Source: Acidimicrobiales bacterium (GTDB lineage: Bacteria; Actinomycetota; Acidimicrobiia; Acidimicrobiales; Acidimicrobilacustridaceae). From it: a stretch of 18,032 nucleotides of DNA. Each line of letters starts with the position of its first letter. Within the stretch, counting starts at the first letter, position 1. The stretch spans positions 1 through 18,032 of the forward strand of contig JALRFT010000306.1 of the NCBI GenBank assembly GCA_023261915.1. The letters are read 5' to 3'. Of this stretch, positions 8,143 through 16,252 are shown one piece after another. Below the pieces are notes generated by a model. That model was not told the DNA's origin and searched no databases. It worked only from the letters and a program-made list of their open reading frames with translations. The position numbers and the translations under genes were made by a program.

Positions 8143-11138
8143 CGGGAACGACCACCACCGAGGTTCGTACCGGTCGATTGGCCGCCGTCCTTCACCCGAT
8201 CACGTGGGCCCGCACCCTGACGGGAGATGGACCTCTCTATGCATTGGTGATTCTCTTTGGTCTCAATGCTGTGGACGAGCTGACCCGCTCGGCCTTCGGG
8301 ATTCTCGCGCCAGACATTGCCGACGGTTTCGGGATTGGCCTCGAGGGAATCACGCTGGTGACCTTTGTCGCCTATGCCGCCGCCCTTGGCCTCACGATTC
8401 CCATTGCGACGCTGGCCGATCGTGGAAATCGCATCGGACTTGCTCTGTTGGGTGGCGCCGTCCTTGCCATTTTCTCGGTCGGTATCGGACTGGCGGCCTC
8501 GGCGTGGATGCTGGGACTGATGCTGGCCGGCGCCCAGATCGGCAAGGCCGTGGTGGACCCTACGCACAACTCCCTGCTGGCCGATTGGTACGACATGGAC
8601 GTCCGGCCCCGGGTCTATTCGATCCATCGAGCCGCGAATTCCGTCGGTCAGTTCGTGGGGCCCATTTCCGCTGGCCTGCTGGCGGCATGGCTCGGATGGC
8701 GGGCACCGTTCATCATCTTTGCCATCCCCACGGTGCTCGTGGTGCTGGCGGGCCTCCGTCTGCGCGACCCCGTGCGGGGCGCTCGCGAGCGTCGAGCCAT
8801 GGGGGCCTCCGAGGAAGCAATAGCGACCGAAGAGGAGCCTCCCTCGTTCGCCGAGGCGTGGCGAATGTGTTGGAAAATCGACAGCCTGCGTCGGATCTAC
8901 CGTACTCTGCCGTTCCTCGCCCCCGCGCTGGCAGGCTTCCTGCTGTTTGCCTCTTTCTATTACGAACAGGTCTTCAACCTCGGTGCCGCCCAGCGCGGGT
9001 TCATCGGATCGCTCACTGAGCCCTTCCAGCTGCTCGGCCTCGTACTCGGCGCCCGGATCGGCATGAAGTTGTTCGCCCGTGATCCTGCCGCAGTATTCAG
9101 ATTCCTGGGATGGGTGGTAGGCATCACCACTATTGGGGCCGTCGTGTTCGCGCTCGCCCCGAACCTCGGTGTCGCCATTGGTGCCAACATCGTGATCACC
9201 TCCTGTCTGGCGTTCCTGACACCAGGAATCTTCTCGGCGCTCTCGCTCGCCATTCCGGCGCGAGCACGCGCCATGGGGTTCTCCATGGGGTCAGTGTTTG
9301 TGTTGCCCGGGCTGGCGTTGATACCCGTCATCGGGGCCATCGGCCAGGCCTATGGACTCCGGGTCGGCATGCTGGCCATGGTGCCGATGTTCCTCATCGG
9401 CGGGCTGGCCATCTCGTCCGCTGGTGCGTTCATCAAGCGTGACATCGCTGATGTTTGGACCACCTCTGCTGCCCTCTCCGAGGTTGCCGCCGAGCGGCAG
9501 CGGGGTGATGTGAAGCGCCTCTTGGTGCGCGACCTCGAGGTCGCCTACGGCGATGTTCAGGTCCTCTTCGGAGTGAACCTCGAGGTCGACGAAGGGCGAA
9601 TCGTCGCTCTGCTGGGAACGAATGGGGCGGGCAAGTCAACGTTGCTCAAGGCCATCAGCGGTGTCGTCGAGGCTGACCGAGGGGCGGTCATCGTCGATGG
9701 ACGAGATGTCACCCACGCTCCGCCCGAAGAGATCGCCCAGCGCGGTGTGGTGCAGGTTCCGGGAGGCCACGGTGTCTTCCCCACATTGTCGGTGAGGGAG
9801 AACCTTGCCATGGCGGGATGGTTGAATCGACGTCGCACCGACGAGGTCGACCGCCGGGTCGCCGATGTGCTCGAGCGGTTCCCGATCCTCGCCCGTCGCA
9901 TCGATGAGCCCGCAGCAGACTTGTCCGGTGGACAGCAGCAGATGCTGGCGCTGGGCATGGCACTGGTACAGGGCCCACAGTTGGTCCTCATCGATGAACT
10001 CTCCCTCGGTCTCGCCCCAATCGTCGTCGAGCAACTCCTTCCGATGGTGCGCGAACTTCGTGACAACGGTGCCACCGTCGTCGTGGTGGAGCAGTCGGTC
10101 AACGTCGCATTGGCCCTCGCTGACGACGCCTACTTCATGGAGAAGGGTCAAATCCGGTTCCATGGGCCCACTGCCGAGCTGCTCGAGCGGCCCGACGTGT
10201 TGCGGTCGGTGTTCCTTGAGGGAGCGGCCTCGGGTATGGCGCTGAAGGCATCCGAACCCGATGGGGCGTCACCGACACAGGCTCCAGGGGGCGGCAGGGG
10301 GAGTGTGGGAACTCCGGCCAGTGAAGCCGAGGTACCCGCGGTCCTGCGTGTGCAAGGTGTGAGTGTCCGCTTCGGGGGGATCCGGGCCGTGGACGATGTC
10401 TCCGTCGAGGTCCGTCCCGGTGAGATCGTCGGAATCATCGGCCCCAATGGGGCGGGGAAGACGACGCTGTTCGATCTGATCTGTGGCTATCTGCCGCTTG
10501 ACGGTGGCCGGATTGAACTCGGCGGGCAAGACGTGACCGCCATGACACCAGACGGGCGGGCCACCATGGGACTGGGTCGCTCGTTCCAGGACGCCCGGCT
10601 CTTTCCGAACCTCACCGTTGAGGACGCCATCAAGGTGGCGATGGATCGTTGGACCCCCGTCCGCGACCCTCTTGTGGCCGCGCTCCAGCTGCCCGCTGTG
10701 TACGACTCCGAGCAGTGGGTGGCGACGCGCACCGATGAACTTATCGAGGTCCTGGGCCTTGGAGCGTTCAGATCGAAATATGTCAGCGAGCTCTCAACCG
10801 GTTCACGCCGCATCGTGGACCTGGCATGCATCGTGGCGCATCGGCCTTCCGTCGTTCTCTTCGACGAGCCGTCGAGCGGAATCGCCCAGCGGGAGTCTGA
10901 GGCCCTTGGACCGGTCATTACTCGGGTAGCGACCGAACTGGGGGCCGCCGTCTTGGTCATCGAGCACGATATGGCACTCCTCTCAGCCGTCGCTGACCGT
11001 CTCGTTGCGCTCGATCGTGGGCGCCTGATCGCCCACGGTGCGGTCGATTTCGTGCTACACCACCCAGAGGTGGTGGGGTCGTATCTCGGCACCACGGCCG
11101 GCGTGATCGCCCGCAGTGGCGAGGCAGGTTGGGAGTGA
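8139..11138 (+). CDS. Three-domain fusion: MFS-like transporter + LivF-like ATPase + LivG-like ATPase
   Basis: The 999-residue protein starts with 12 hydrophobic helices (about 30-447) in the major facilitator pattern, including the loop 2-3 motif LADRGNR (92-98). A LivF-like ATPase (about 459-697) follows, with Walker A GTNGAGKST (493-501), signature LSGGQQQ from 595 and Walker B LVLIDE (615-620). Its switch position is Gln in VVVVEQ, as is usual for LivF. After a Gly/Pro/Ser-rich linker (about 698-729) comes a LivG-like ATPase with Walker A GPNGAGKTT (768-776), signature LSTGSRR from 885, Walker B VVLFDEP (905-911) and switch His943. Both ATPase domains look catalytically complete. The start overlaps the permease stop by 4 bp, so this chain probably powers the LivHM fusion. 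The role of the MFS part is unknown: it could be a second transport path, an extra membrane domain of the importer, or a membrane anchor. Confidence 0.9.
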   Translation: MTGTTTTEVRTGRLAAVLHPITWARTLTGDGPLYALVILFGLNAVDELTRSAFGILAPDIADGFGIGLEGITLVTFVAYAAALGLTIPIATLADRGNRIGLALLGGAVLAIFSVGIGLAASAWMLGLMLAGAQIGKAVVDPTHNSLLADWYDMDVRPRVYSIHRAANSVGQFVGPISAGLLAAWLGWRAPFIIFAIPTVLVVLAGLRLRDPVRGARERRAMGASEEAIATEEEPPSFAEAWRMCWKIDSLRRIYRTLPFLAPALAGFLLFASFYYEQVFNLGAAQRGFIGSLTEPFQLLGLVLGARIGMKLFARDPAAVFRFLGWVVGITTIGAVVFALAPNLGVAIGANIVITSCLAFLTPGIFSALSLAIPARARAMGFSMGSVFVLPGLALIPVIGAIGQAYGLRVGMLAMVPMFLIGGLAISSAGAFIKRDIADVWTTSAALSEVAAERQRGDVKRLLVRDLEVAYGDVQVLFGVNLEVDEGRIVALLGTNGAGKSTLLKAISGVVEADRGAVIVDGRDVTHAPPEEIAQRGVVQVPGGHGVFPTLSVRENLAMAGWLNRRRTDEVDRRVADVLERFPILARRIDEPAADLSGGQQQMLALGMALVQGPQLVLIDELSLGLAPIVVEQLLPMVRELRDNGATVVVVEQSVNVALALADDAYFMEKGQIRFHGPTAELLERPDVLRSVFLEGAASGMALKASEPDGASPTQAPGGGRGSVGTPASEAEVPAVLRVQGVSVRFGGIRAVDDVSVEVRPGEIVGIIGPNGAGKTTLFDLICGYLPLDGGRIELGGQDVTAMTPDGRATMGLGRSFQDARLFPNLTVEDAIKVAMDRWTPVRDPLVAALQLPAVYDSEQWVATRTDELIEVLGLGAFRSKYVSELSTGSRRIVDLACIVAHRPSVVLFDEPSSGIAQRESEALGPVITRVATELGAAVLVIEHDMALLSAVADRLVALDRGRLIAHGAVDFVLHHPEVVGSYLGTTAGVIARSGEAGWE

Positions 11139-11139
11139 G

Positions 11140-12876
11140 ATGGGGGGAACCATGGAGCAGCCACCGAAGTCCTCGGCAATTCGTCGCTACGTGCCTTTGT
11201 TGGCCGTCGTGGCCGTCATCGCCGTCGTTGCCGTCGTCGTGGCCGTCACGGGTGGTCGTGGTGGTGACGACCCGTCGGTTACCGCTGGTGGCAGCGCCGC
11301 TGGGGGATACACCTACCAAACCGAGTGGGGCGGCGAGGTGACACTGCCGGTGGGTGTCTTGCCGTTCCGGGTGGCCGAGCAGCTCGGCATTGAGGTCGAC
11401 TGGCCCCAGACCTGTGACACCGGGCGGGGGGCCGCCGCCGTCCCGACCTACTTCGCACCAGAGTGTTACGCGCCCTTCAACGGAGACAACGGGGGCAGCA
11501 CGTGGGAGGGGGTCACGGGCGACACGATCAAGGTCGTCGTGTACCAGGCTCCCGAAGAAGACGCCATCCTTGACGCCATCTCCGGGGCGGTGACCGACGA
11601 CACCCCTGAGCAGGTGACCGCCACCTACCAACAACTGATCCCATTCTTCAACGAGTACTACGAGACCTATGGCCGCAAGGTTGAGCTCGTCGTTTACGAG
11701 GCCTCGGGAACAGCCATTGATGAGGTGGCCGCTCGCGCCGCTGCCGCAGAGATCGCCGAGGAAATCAAGCCCTTTGCCGTCTGGGGAGGCCCAGCGATCA
11801 CCAACGCCTTCAACGACGAACTCGCTGCCCGCGGCATCCTGTCGTTCGGCGGTGGAGGAAGTGGCCCCGAGTACTTCGAAGAGCGGGATCCCTACCTGCT
11901 CGGCATCACCATGTCGTCGTGGCAGTTCCGTCGCCACCTCGTGGAGTTCATCGACAAGCAACTCATAGGGCGCCCCGCTCGACACGCTGGCGACCCGGCT
12001 CTCGCCGCCACGGACCGAACTTTTGGGCTCGTCTATCTCGACAACGGACCATCAGCAGCGGAGAGCGCCGATCAGTTGAAGGCGGGAATTGAGGAAGCCG
12101 GAGGGGAACTCGCCGTCACGGCGACGTACCGCAACCCGCTCGACGTCTCCGCCGAGGCTCCGGGAGTAATCGCCCGCCTCAAGGACGCCGGCGTCACCAC
12201 CGTTATGTTGGTCGGTGACCCGCTCAGCCCGGCCACCTTCACCCGGGTGGCCACCGACCAGGGCTACTTCCCCGAATGGCTGGTGGCGGGATCCCCGTTG
12301 GCGGACACGACGGTGTTCGCCCGAACCTATGACCAACAGCAGTGGCGGAATGCGTTCGGCATCTCGACCCTCGTGGCCCGCAGCGACCCGCAGATGTCCA
12401 ACGGACGTCGGCTCTTTCGCTGGTACAACTGTGACGACCCCCCGGCATCGGACACCATCGAGCTCATCTACCCGAACCCTGCCGTGTTCTTTTCCGCCTT
12501 GCAGGGTGTGGGACCCAACCTGACTCCACAGAACTTCCGTCAGGCACTGTTCAATGCCAACCCCACACCACGGGGGATCACCAACCCGTCACTGTCGTGG
12601 GGGACCGCGGCCAAGGGTCGATGGACCGACGCCGATTATCAGGGCATCGATGACGCCACCATGGTGTTCTGGGATGTTGAGGCCACCGGACCTGACGAGA
12701 ATGGTCGGGAAGGCCAAGGAATGTATGCCTATGTCGACGGCGGGAAGCGGTACCTCGCCGGTGAATGGCCCGAGGGCGCGGAGCGGGCCTTTGAGTCCGA
12801 CGGGGCAGTGACCCTCTACGAGGAGCCGCCCGCAAGTGAGCGCTATCCGGAGTACCCCTCGCGCTGCAGCAAGTAG
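11140..12876 (+). CDS. Membrane-anchored substrate-binding protein of the Liv/HAAT-type ABC transporter
   Basis: This is the probable extracytoplasmic receptor of the adjacent transporter, 578 residues from the ATG at 11140. After a short basic N-terminus (RR before the helix) there is one hydrophobic segment (about 17-36) made almost wholly of Ala, Val and Ile. It has no lipobox cysteine and no clear signal-peptidase site, so the protein is probably held by an uncleaved helix. The rest has the look of a type I periplasmic-binding (leucine-binding-like) fold: TGDTIKVVVYQAPEED at the core start, then AEEIKPFAVWGGPAITNAF, and RTFGLVYLDNGPSAAESADQ at the second lobe. Cysteines at 92, 109, 431 and 576 could form disulfides. 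It starts 1 bp after the ATPase fusion. ATG 11152, preceded by GGGGGGAACC, and GTG 11116 are alternative starts in the same frame. Confidence 0.85.
   Translation: MGGTMEQPPKSSAIRRYVPLLAVVAVIAVVAVVVAVTGGRGGDDPSVTAGGSAAGGYTYQTEWGGEVTLPVGVLPFRVAEQLGIEVDWPQTCDTGRGAAAVPTYFAPECYAPFNGDNGGSTWEGVTGDTIKVVVYQAPEEDAILDAISGAVTDDTPEQVTATYQQLIPFFNEYYETYGRKVELVVYEASGTAIDEVAARAAAAEIAEEIKPFAVWGGPAITNAFNDELAARGILSFGGGGSGPEYFEERDPYLLGITMSSWQFRRHLVEFIDKQLIGRPARHAGDPALAATDRTFGLVYLDNGPSAAESADQLKAGIEEAGGELAVTATYRNPLDVSAEAPGVIARLKDAGVTTVMLVGDPLSPATFTRVATDQGYFPEWLVAGSPLADTTVFARTYDQQQWRNAFGISTLVARSDPQMSNGRRLFRWYNCDDPPASDTIELIYPNPAVFFSALQGVGPNLTPQNFRQALFNANPTPRGITNPSLSWGTAAKGRWTDADYQGIDDATMVFWDVEATGPDENGREGQGMYAYVDGGKRYLAGEWPEGAERAFESDGAVTLYEEPPASERYPEYPSRCSK
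11202..11249 (+). repeat. Five-copy 9-bp tandem repeat encoding the membrane anchor
   Basis: Units close to GGCCGTCGT begin at 11202, 11211, 11220, 11229 and 11241, with one extra codon (CGT frame) before the last. They encode Ala-Val-Val/Ile tripeptides of the hydrophobic helix of the binding protein. Unit length is a multiple of three, so slippage would change helix length without breaking the frame. Confidence 0.6.
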
Positions 12877-12882
12877 TGGGCC

Positions 12883-14316
12883 TCAGCCGGCGGGGGTGAA
12901 CTCGGCTGGCATCCGCTTGATGCCGTTGATGAACGCCGAGCGGAGCCGGTCGGGTTCACCGGTGACGGCAATGGTGGGGAGCCGGGCAAGTAGCTCATCG
13001 AACATGATTCGGATTTCCCGCCGGGCGAGGTTGGCCCCGAGGCAGAAATGGGGCCCGCCGGCGCCGAAGGCAACGTGGTCGTTGGGTGTGCGGGTGACAT
13101 CGAATCGGTCAGGTTCGTCGAATACAGCGCTGTCCCGATTCCCTGACAGGTACAACATGACCACCCGGTCGCCCTCGGCGATCCGCTGGCCGCCCAGTTC
13201 GGTGTCGGCGGTGGCGGTCCGCCGGAAGTGGATGACCGGACTGGCCCATCGAACGATCTCCTCCACGGCGCCGTGGCCCACTCCCTGAGGGTCGGCCAAC
13301 CACTTCTGTCGTTCGTCGGGAAATTGGGTCAGCGCCCAGATGCCGTGACTGATGGCAGTTCTCGTCGTCTCGTTACCGGCGACCACCAGCAGCACGAAGA
13401 ATGAACCCAGTTCCGACGGGGTGAGCCGCTCTCCGTCAACCTCGGCGTGCACGAGCGCCGTGGCGATGTCATCACGCGGCTCCCGAAGCCGCTGTTCGGC
13501 CAGCTGGAGTCCGTACTGGAATAGTTCCATGCCCGCATTGACGAGATCGCCCACGGTGAGGACGTATTCGGGGTCGCCGAATCCGAGAATGACGTTGGAG
13601 AGTTCGAACATGCGCTGCTCGTCCTCGGGGGGTATCCCCATCATGTCGCAGATGACCTGCAGCGGAAGTGGTGCGGCGATGTCACGGACCACGTCACACT
13701 CGCCCTGTCCGGCGATGGCGTCAACGATGGCCTTGGCCCGGCGGGCAATGGTCTCCTCGAGGTTCGCAATCTGTCGGGGCGTGAAACCCGTGGAGATCAG
13801 CCGCCGGATCTTCGTGTGTCGGGGGGCGTCCATGTTGATGATCGAACCGAGAAATTCGGCGAGCTCATCAGGGATGTCTCCAATGTTGGTGCCACCGCGG
13901 CCTGAGGCGAACAGTTCCGGGTGGCGACTGACCTCCATGATGTCGGCGTGTCGGGTGACCGCCCACCAGTCCCAGTCAGTCGTTCCAGCGAGGAATGGAA
14001 TGCCACACTGCCTCGAGACGGGTAGCTCTTGGCGCAGACGCCGGAAGAATACCTCGCGCTCGTCGTGCAGCCAGGTCGATCCTTGACCGAGGTCGATCTC
14101 GTCGACGGGAACCTCGTCGGGCCGCCGGTCGCCGAGCCAGTCGATTCCGGTGCCGAGAACACGGAGTTCGTCAGCAGTGAAGGCTGAGCCGTCGGGATGG
14201 TTGATGGTTCCCTCGGGAGACAGGCGCCATTCAAGGGTGCCAACTCGGCCTCCCGTCGCCCGTCCGGTCAGTGGGTCGTGGCCAAAGATCTCCTCGTCTG
14301 CGGGTCGGTCCGGCAT
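12883..14316 (-). CDS. Cytochrome P450 (CYP124/125/142-like) with an N-terminal extension
   Basis: This soluble heme monooxygenase has 477 residues. The oxygen-activation helix shows AGNETT (313-318) with the acid-threonine pair Glu316-Thr317. ExxR is Glu353-Arg356, and the heme loop FGAGGPHFCLG places the iron ligand at Cys425. The AGNET and GPHFCLGANLARRE sequences resemble actinobacterial P450s that hydroxylate steroid side chains or branched fatty acids; the true substrate is not readable. The usual P450 start (VDEIDLGQ) comes only at about residue 70. The first 65 residues are an unfamiliar, polar segment. The ATG at 14316 is well supported: AGGAGG lies 4 nt upstream and no other Met occurs before the core. 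Its start overlaps the stop of the upstream oxidoreductase gene as TGATG, so the two are co-translated. Confidence 0.95.
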   Translation of the reverse strand: MPDRPADEEIFGHDPLTGRATGGRVGTLEWRLSPEGTINHPDGSAFTADELRVLGTGIDWLGDRRPDEVPVDEIDLGQGSTWLHDEREVFFRRLRQELPVSRQCGIPFLAGTTDWDWWAVTRHADIMEVSRHPELFASGRGGTNIGDIPDELAEFLGSIINMDAPRHTKIRRLISTGFTPRQIANLEETIARRAKAIVDAIAGQGECDVVRDIAAPLPLQVICDMMGIPPEDEQRMFELSNVILGFGDPEYVLTVGDLVNAGMELFQYGLQLAEQRLREPRDDIATALVHAEVDGERLTPSELGSFFVLLVVAGNETTRTAISHGIWALTQFPDERQKWLADPQGVGHGAVEEIVRWASPVIHFRRTATADTELGGQRIAEGDRVVMLYLSGNRDSAVFDEPDRFDVTRTPNDHVAFGAGGPHFCLGANLARREIRIMFDELLARLPTIAVTGEPDRLRSAFINGIKRMPAEFTPAG

Positions 14317-15326
14317 CAGCCCTCCTGAAGCTCGCTCACAATCGGGGCCCAGAAGCCGGGCGGTGTCGCATACGGGGCGTAGAACGACACTCGCTGCACC
14401 ACATCCCCGAAGCGCTGCAGGATCCCGGAGGCGACCTGATCAGGTTCGGCGACAACAGCGAAGGTCCTGAGGATGTCGTCATCGATGAGGTTTCCCATCT
14501 CCACCCACTTGCCCTCCTTGGACAGGGCGTTCAGCTCAGGTTGAAGATCACCCCAGCCGTGATGGTCGAGAACACCTCGGTAGTTGGGTGTCGAACCGTA
14601 GAAGGCGATCTGGCTTCGAACGCCTGCGGCGTTGGCCGCCATCGTCGCCTCGTCAGGCCCCGTGACGACAAAGGCGGGAAGGGACAGGTCAACGTCAGCG
14701 GTGCTGCGACCGGCGGCGGCCGCCCCCCGCTCCAGCGCCGGCATGGTGACCTCACGCAGGTAGGACTCGGTGGTGAAGCCGTGAACGAGCATGCCGTCAC
14801 ACACCTCACCGACGACCTCGGTCATGCGTTCCCCCACGGCAGCGAGAAAGATCTTGGGTGTGCCATGAGGGTTGGGGCCGGGGTTGAAGAACGGTGTGAT
14901 GAGCGTGTGTTGATAGAAGTCGCCGCGGAAGTCGAGCTTCTCCGTTCCCTCAAAGGACGCCCAGATCGCGCGCATGGCCAGAACGAACTCGCGCATACGA
15001 GCTGCCGGAGAGTCCCACGGCATCGAGAACCGGCGTGTGATGTGGGCCCGTACCTGGCTACCGAGACCAAGCAGGAACCGGCCGCCGGAGAAGGCCTGGA
15101 GATCCCAGCCGATCTGAGCCGTGACGAAGGGGTTACGCGCAAAGGCCACGGCAATGCCGGTGCAGAGCTCAATGCGCTCGGTGTGTTCGGCGGCCAACAG
15201 CAGTGGGAAGAACGGATCATGGGCAGTCTCGGCGGTGACGAGCCCGTCGAATCCATCGTTCTCGGCGCGCACGGCGTCACGTCCGACGTTCGCCAGATCC
15301 CCGCCGATGCCTCGGTCTACTCGCAT
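14316..15326 (-). CDS. LLM-class F420-dependent oxidoreductase (TIGR03617-like)
   Basis: The 336-residue protein is a luciferase-like TIM-barrel enzyme expected to use reduced or oxidised F420. The N-terminus DLANVGRDAVRAENDGFDGL and then TERIELCTGIAV, FARNPFVTAQIGWDL and GGRFLLGLGSQ are the family's barrel strands. AAVGERMTEVVGEVCDGMLV and the C-terminal DQVASGILQRFGDVVQRVSFY match the same group. Its substrate is unknown; relatives oxidise alcohols or reduce activated alkenes. The ATG at 15326 has AGGAGG 4 nt upstream. It is the first gene of a two-gene unit with the P450, and the overlap of one base suggests the two enzymes act on the same compound class. Confidence 0.9.
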   Translation of the reverse strand: MRVDRGIGGDLANVGRDAVRAENDGFDGLVTAETAHDPFFPLLLAAEHTERIELCTGIAVAFARNPFVTAQIGWDLQAFSGGRFLLGLGSQVRAHITRRFSMPWDSPAARMREFVLAMRAIWASFEGTEKLDFRGDFYQHTLITPFFNPGPNPHGTPKIFLAAVGERMTEVVGEVCDGMLVHGFTTESYLREVTMPALERGAAAAGRSTADVDLSLPAFVVTGPDEATMAANAAGVRSQIAFYGSTPNYRGVLDHHGWGDLQPELNALSKEGKWVEMGNLIDDDILRTFAVVAEPDQVASGILQRFGDVVQRVSFYAPYATPPGFWAPIVSELQEG

Positions 15327-15367
15327 GACGCCTCCTATCCCCGCCGGTGGCCTGCCCTAACAACAGG

Positions 15368-15394
15368 AGCCTCTCCGGGTCCTCGGGGGAGGCT
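15368..15394 (-). terminator. Possible terminator of the kinase-PAC2 operon
   Basis: Arms at 15368-15376 and 15386-15394 form a stem with a 9-nt loop starting 3 nt after the PAC2 stop. On the minus strand six outer pairs (AGCCTC/GAGGCT) and two inner GC pairs flank one mismatch. The following bases (CCTGTTGTTAG) are only weakly T-rich, so termination may be partial. The position between two operons supports the call. Confidence 0.4.
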
Positions 15395-15397
15395 AGG

Positions 15398-16252
15398 TCA
15401 CTCACCCTCTTCGCGCAGGAACTCTTCAACTTCGGCCACGAGTTCGTCTCCGGCCAGCAGCAGACTCGGATCGTCGGTCATCGCCGAACGCCGCTCAAGA
15501 TCGGCGACCATGGCCTCATGCTCGCTGTTTCCGGCAACGAGCGCACTGATGTGTTCGATCGTTGCTGCGGCTTCGCGGGCGAGGTCCCCAGTGGGGAACT
15601 CGAGGCCGGTCACTCTTTCGAGCATGCCGATGTGGGCCAGGGTCGCCGCCGGTGATGGGATCGCCGCTGCGTAGTGGGGGACCTGGGCCCACAGCCCCAC
15701 GGCAGGGAGACCGACGTCGGCGCACCGGCGTTCAATCGCGGCGGCGACACCGGCGGGGACATCAATCCGACCGGGAAGGAAGCCGACACGTTCGGCGAGT
15801 TCTTCGGTCGTGGCTGTCGCCACGACGGTAACCGGACGGGTGTGGGCCACCGGGGCGGGATAGGCGCCGAGGTCGACCACCAGACTGACATCGAAGTCAT
15901 GGGCAAGGTCCACCACTGTTCGGGCGAAGGCCCGCCACTGGTGATCCGGTTCCGCCCCAGTGAGAAACAGAACGTCGCGCCCGTTGCGGTCGGTTCCGGC
16001 TCGCAGTTCGATGTGTGGCCAACTGAGACCTCTGACCTGTCCGTCTTCAAGATGCATCACCGGCCGACGTGCCCGATGGTCGAGGAGGCTGTCGGTATCG
16101 AAGGTGGCGACGGTGACGAGTTCGGTCTCTGCCATCAGGTGTTTCATGGTGGCGGCAGCTGCCAGACCAGCGTCGATCCAGCCTTCGAGACCGACGATGA
16201 GCACGGGTTCGGTCAGCTCCGGGGAGGAAACGAGTTCATGCATGACGCTCAC
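15398..16252 (-). CDS. PAC2-family protein
   Basis: The 284-residue protein has the PAC2 pattern: EPVLIVGLEGWIDAGLAAAA near the N-terminus, then a TFDTDSLLDHRARRP segment, a central VSLVVDLGAYPAPVAHTRPV and GLWAQVPHYAAAIPSPAA. PAC2 proteins are named after a eukaryotic proteasome-assembly chaperone. Actinobacterial members are common, but their role is not settled. The C-terminus is an acidic helix ending in EEGE. The GTG start at 16252 overlaps the kinase stop as GTGA, with a second in-frame ATG at 16243. It is the last gene of a two-gene unit, followed by a hairpin. No proteasome gene is visible in the window. Confidence 0.85.
   Translation of the reverse strand: MSVMHELVSSPELTEPVLIVGLEGWIDAGLAAAATMKHLMAETELVTVATFDTDSLLDHRARRPVMHLEDGQVRGLSWPHIELRAGTDRNGRDVLFLTGAEPDHQWRAFARTVVDLAHDFDVSLVVDLGAYPAPVAHTRPVTVVATATTEELAERVGFLPGRIDVPAGVAAAIERRCADVGLPAVGLWAQVPHYAAAIPSPAATLAHIGMLERVTGLEFPTGDLAREAAATIEHISALVAGNSEHEAMVADLERRSAMTDDPSLLLAGDELVAEVEEFLREEGE

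Noticed and set aside
7844..9019. Plus-strand open frame of 391 codons across the permease and MFS fusion genes
   Set aside because: It is an out-of-frame shadow of two recognised genes, with an Arg/Pro/Ser/Cys-rich translation and no motifs.
10957..11985. Minus-strand open frame of 342 codons opposite the ATPase and binding-protein genes
   Set aside because: It is antisense to genes with clear motifs, and its sequence is low-complexity, with Asp/Gly/His repeats mirroring the 9-bp repeat.
14271..15674. Plus-strand open frame of 467 codons opposite the LLM oxidoreductase and PAC2 genes
   Set aside because: It lies antisense across strongly supported genes and their gap, has no recognisable domain, and is rich in Arg, Gly and His, as expected for an antisense frame in high-GC DNA.
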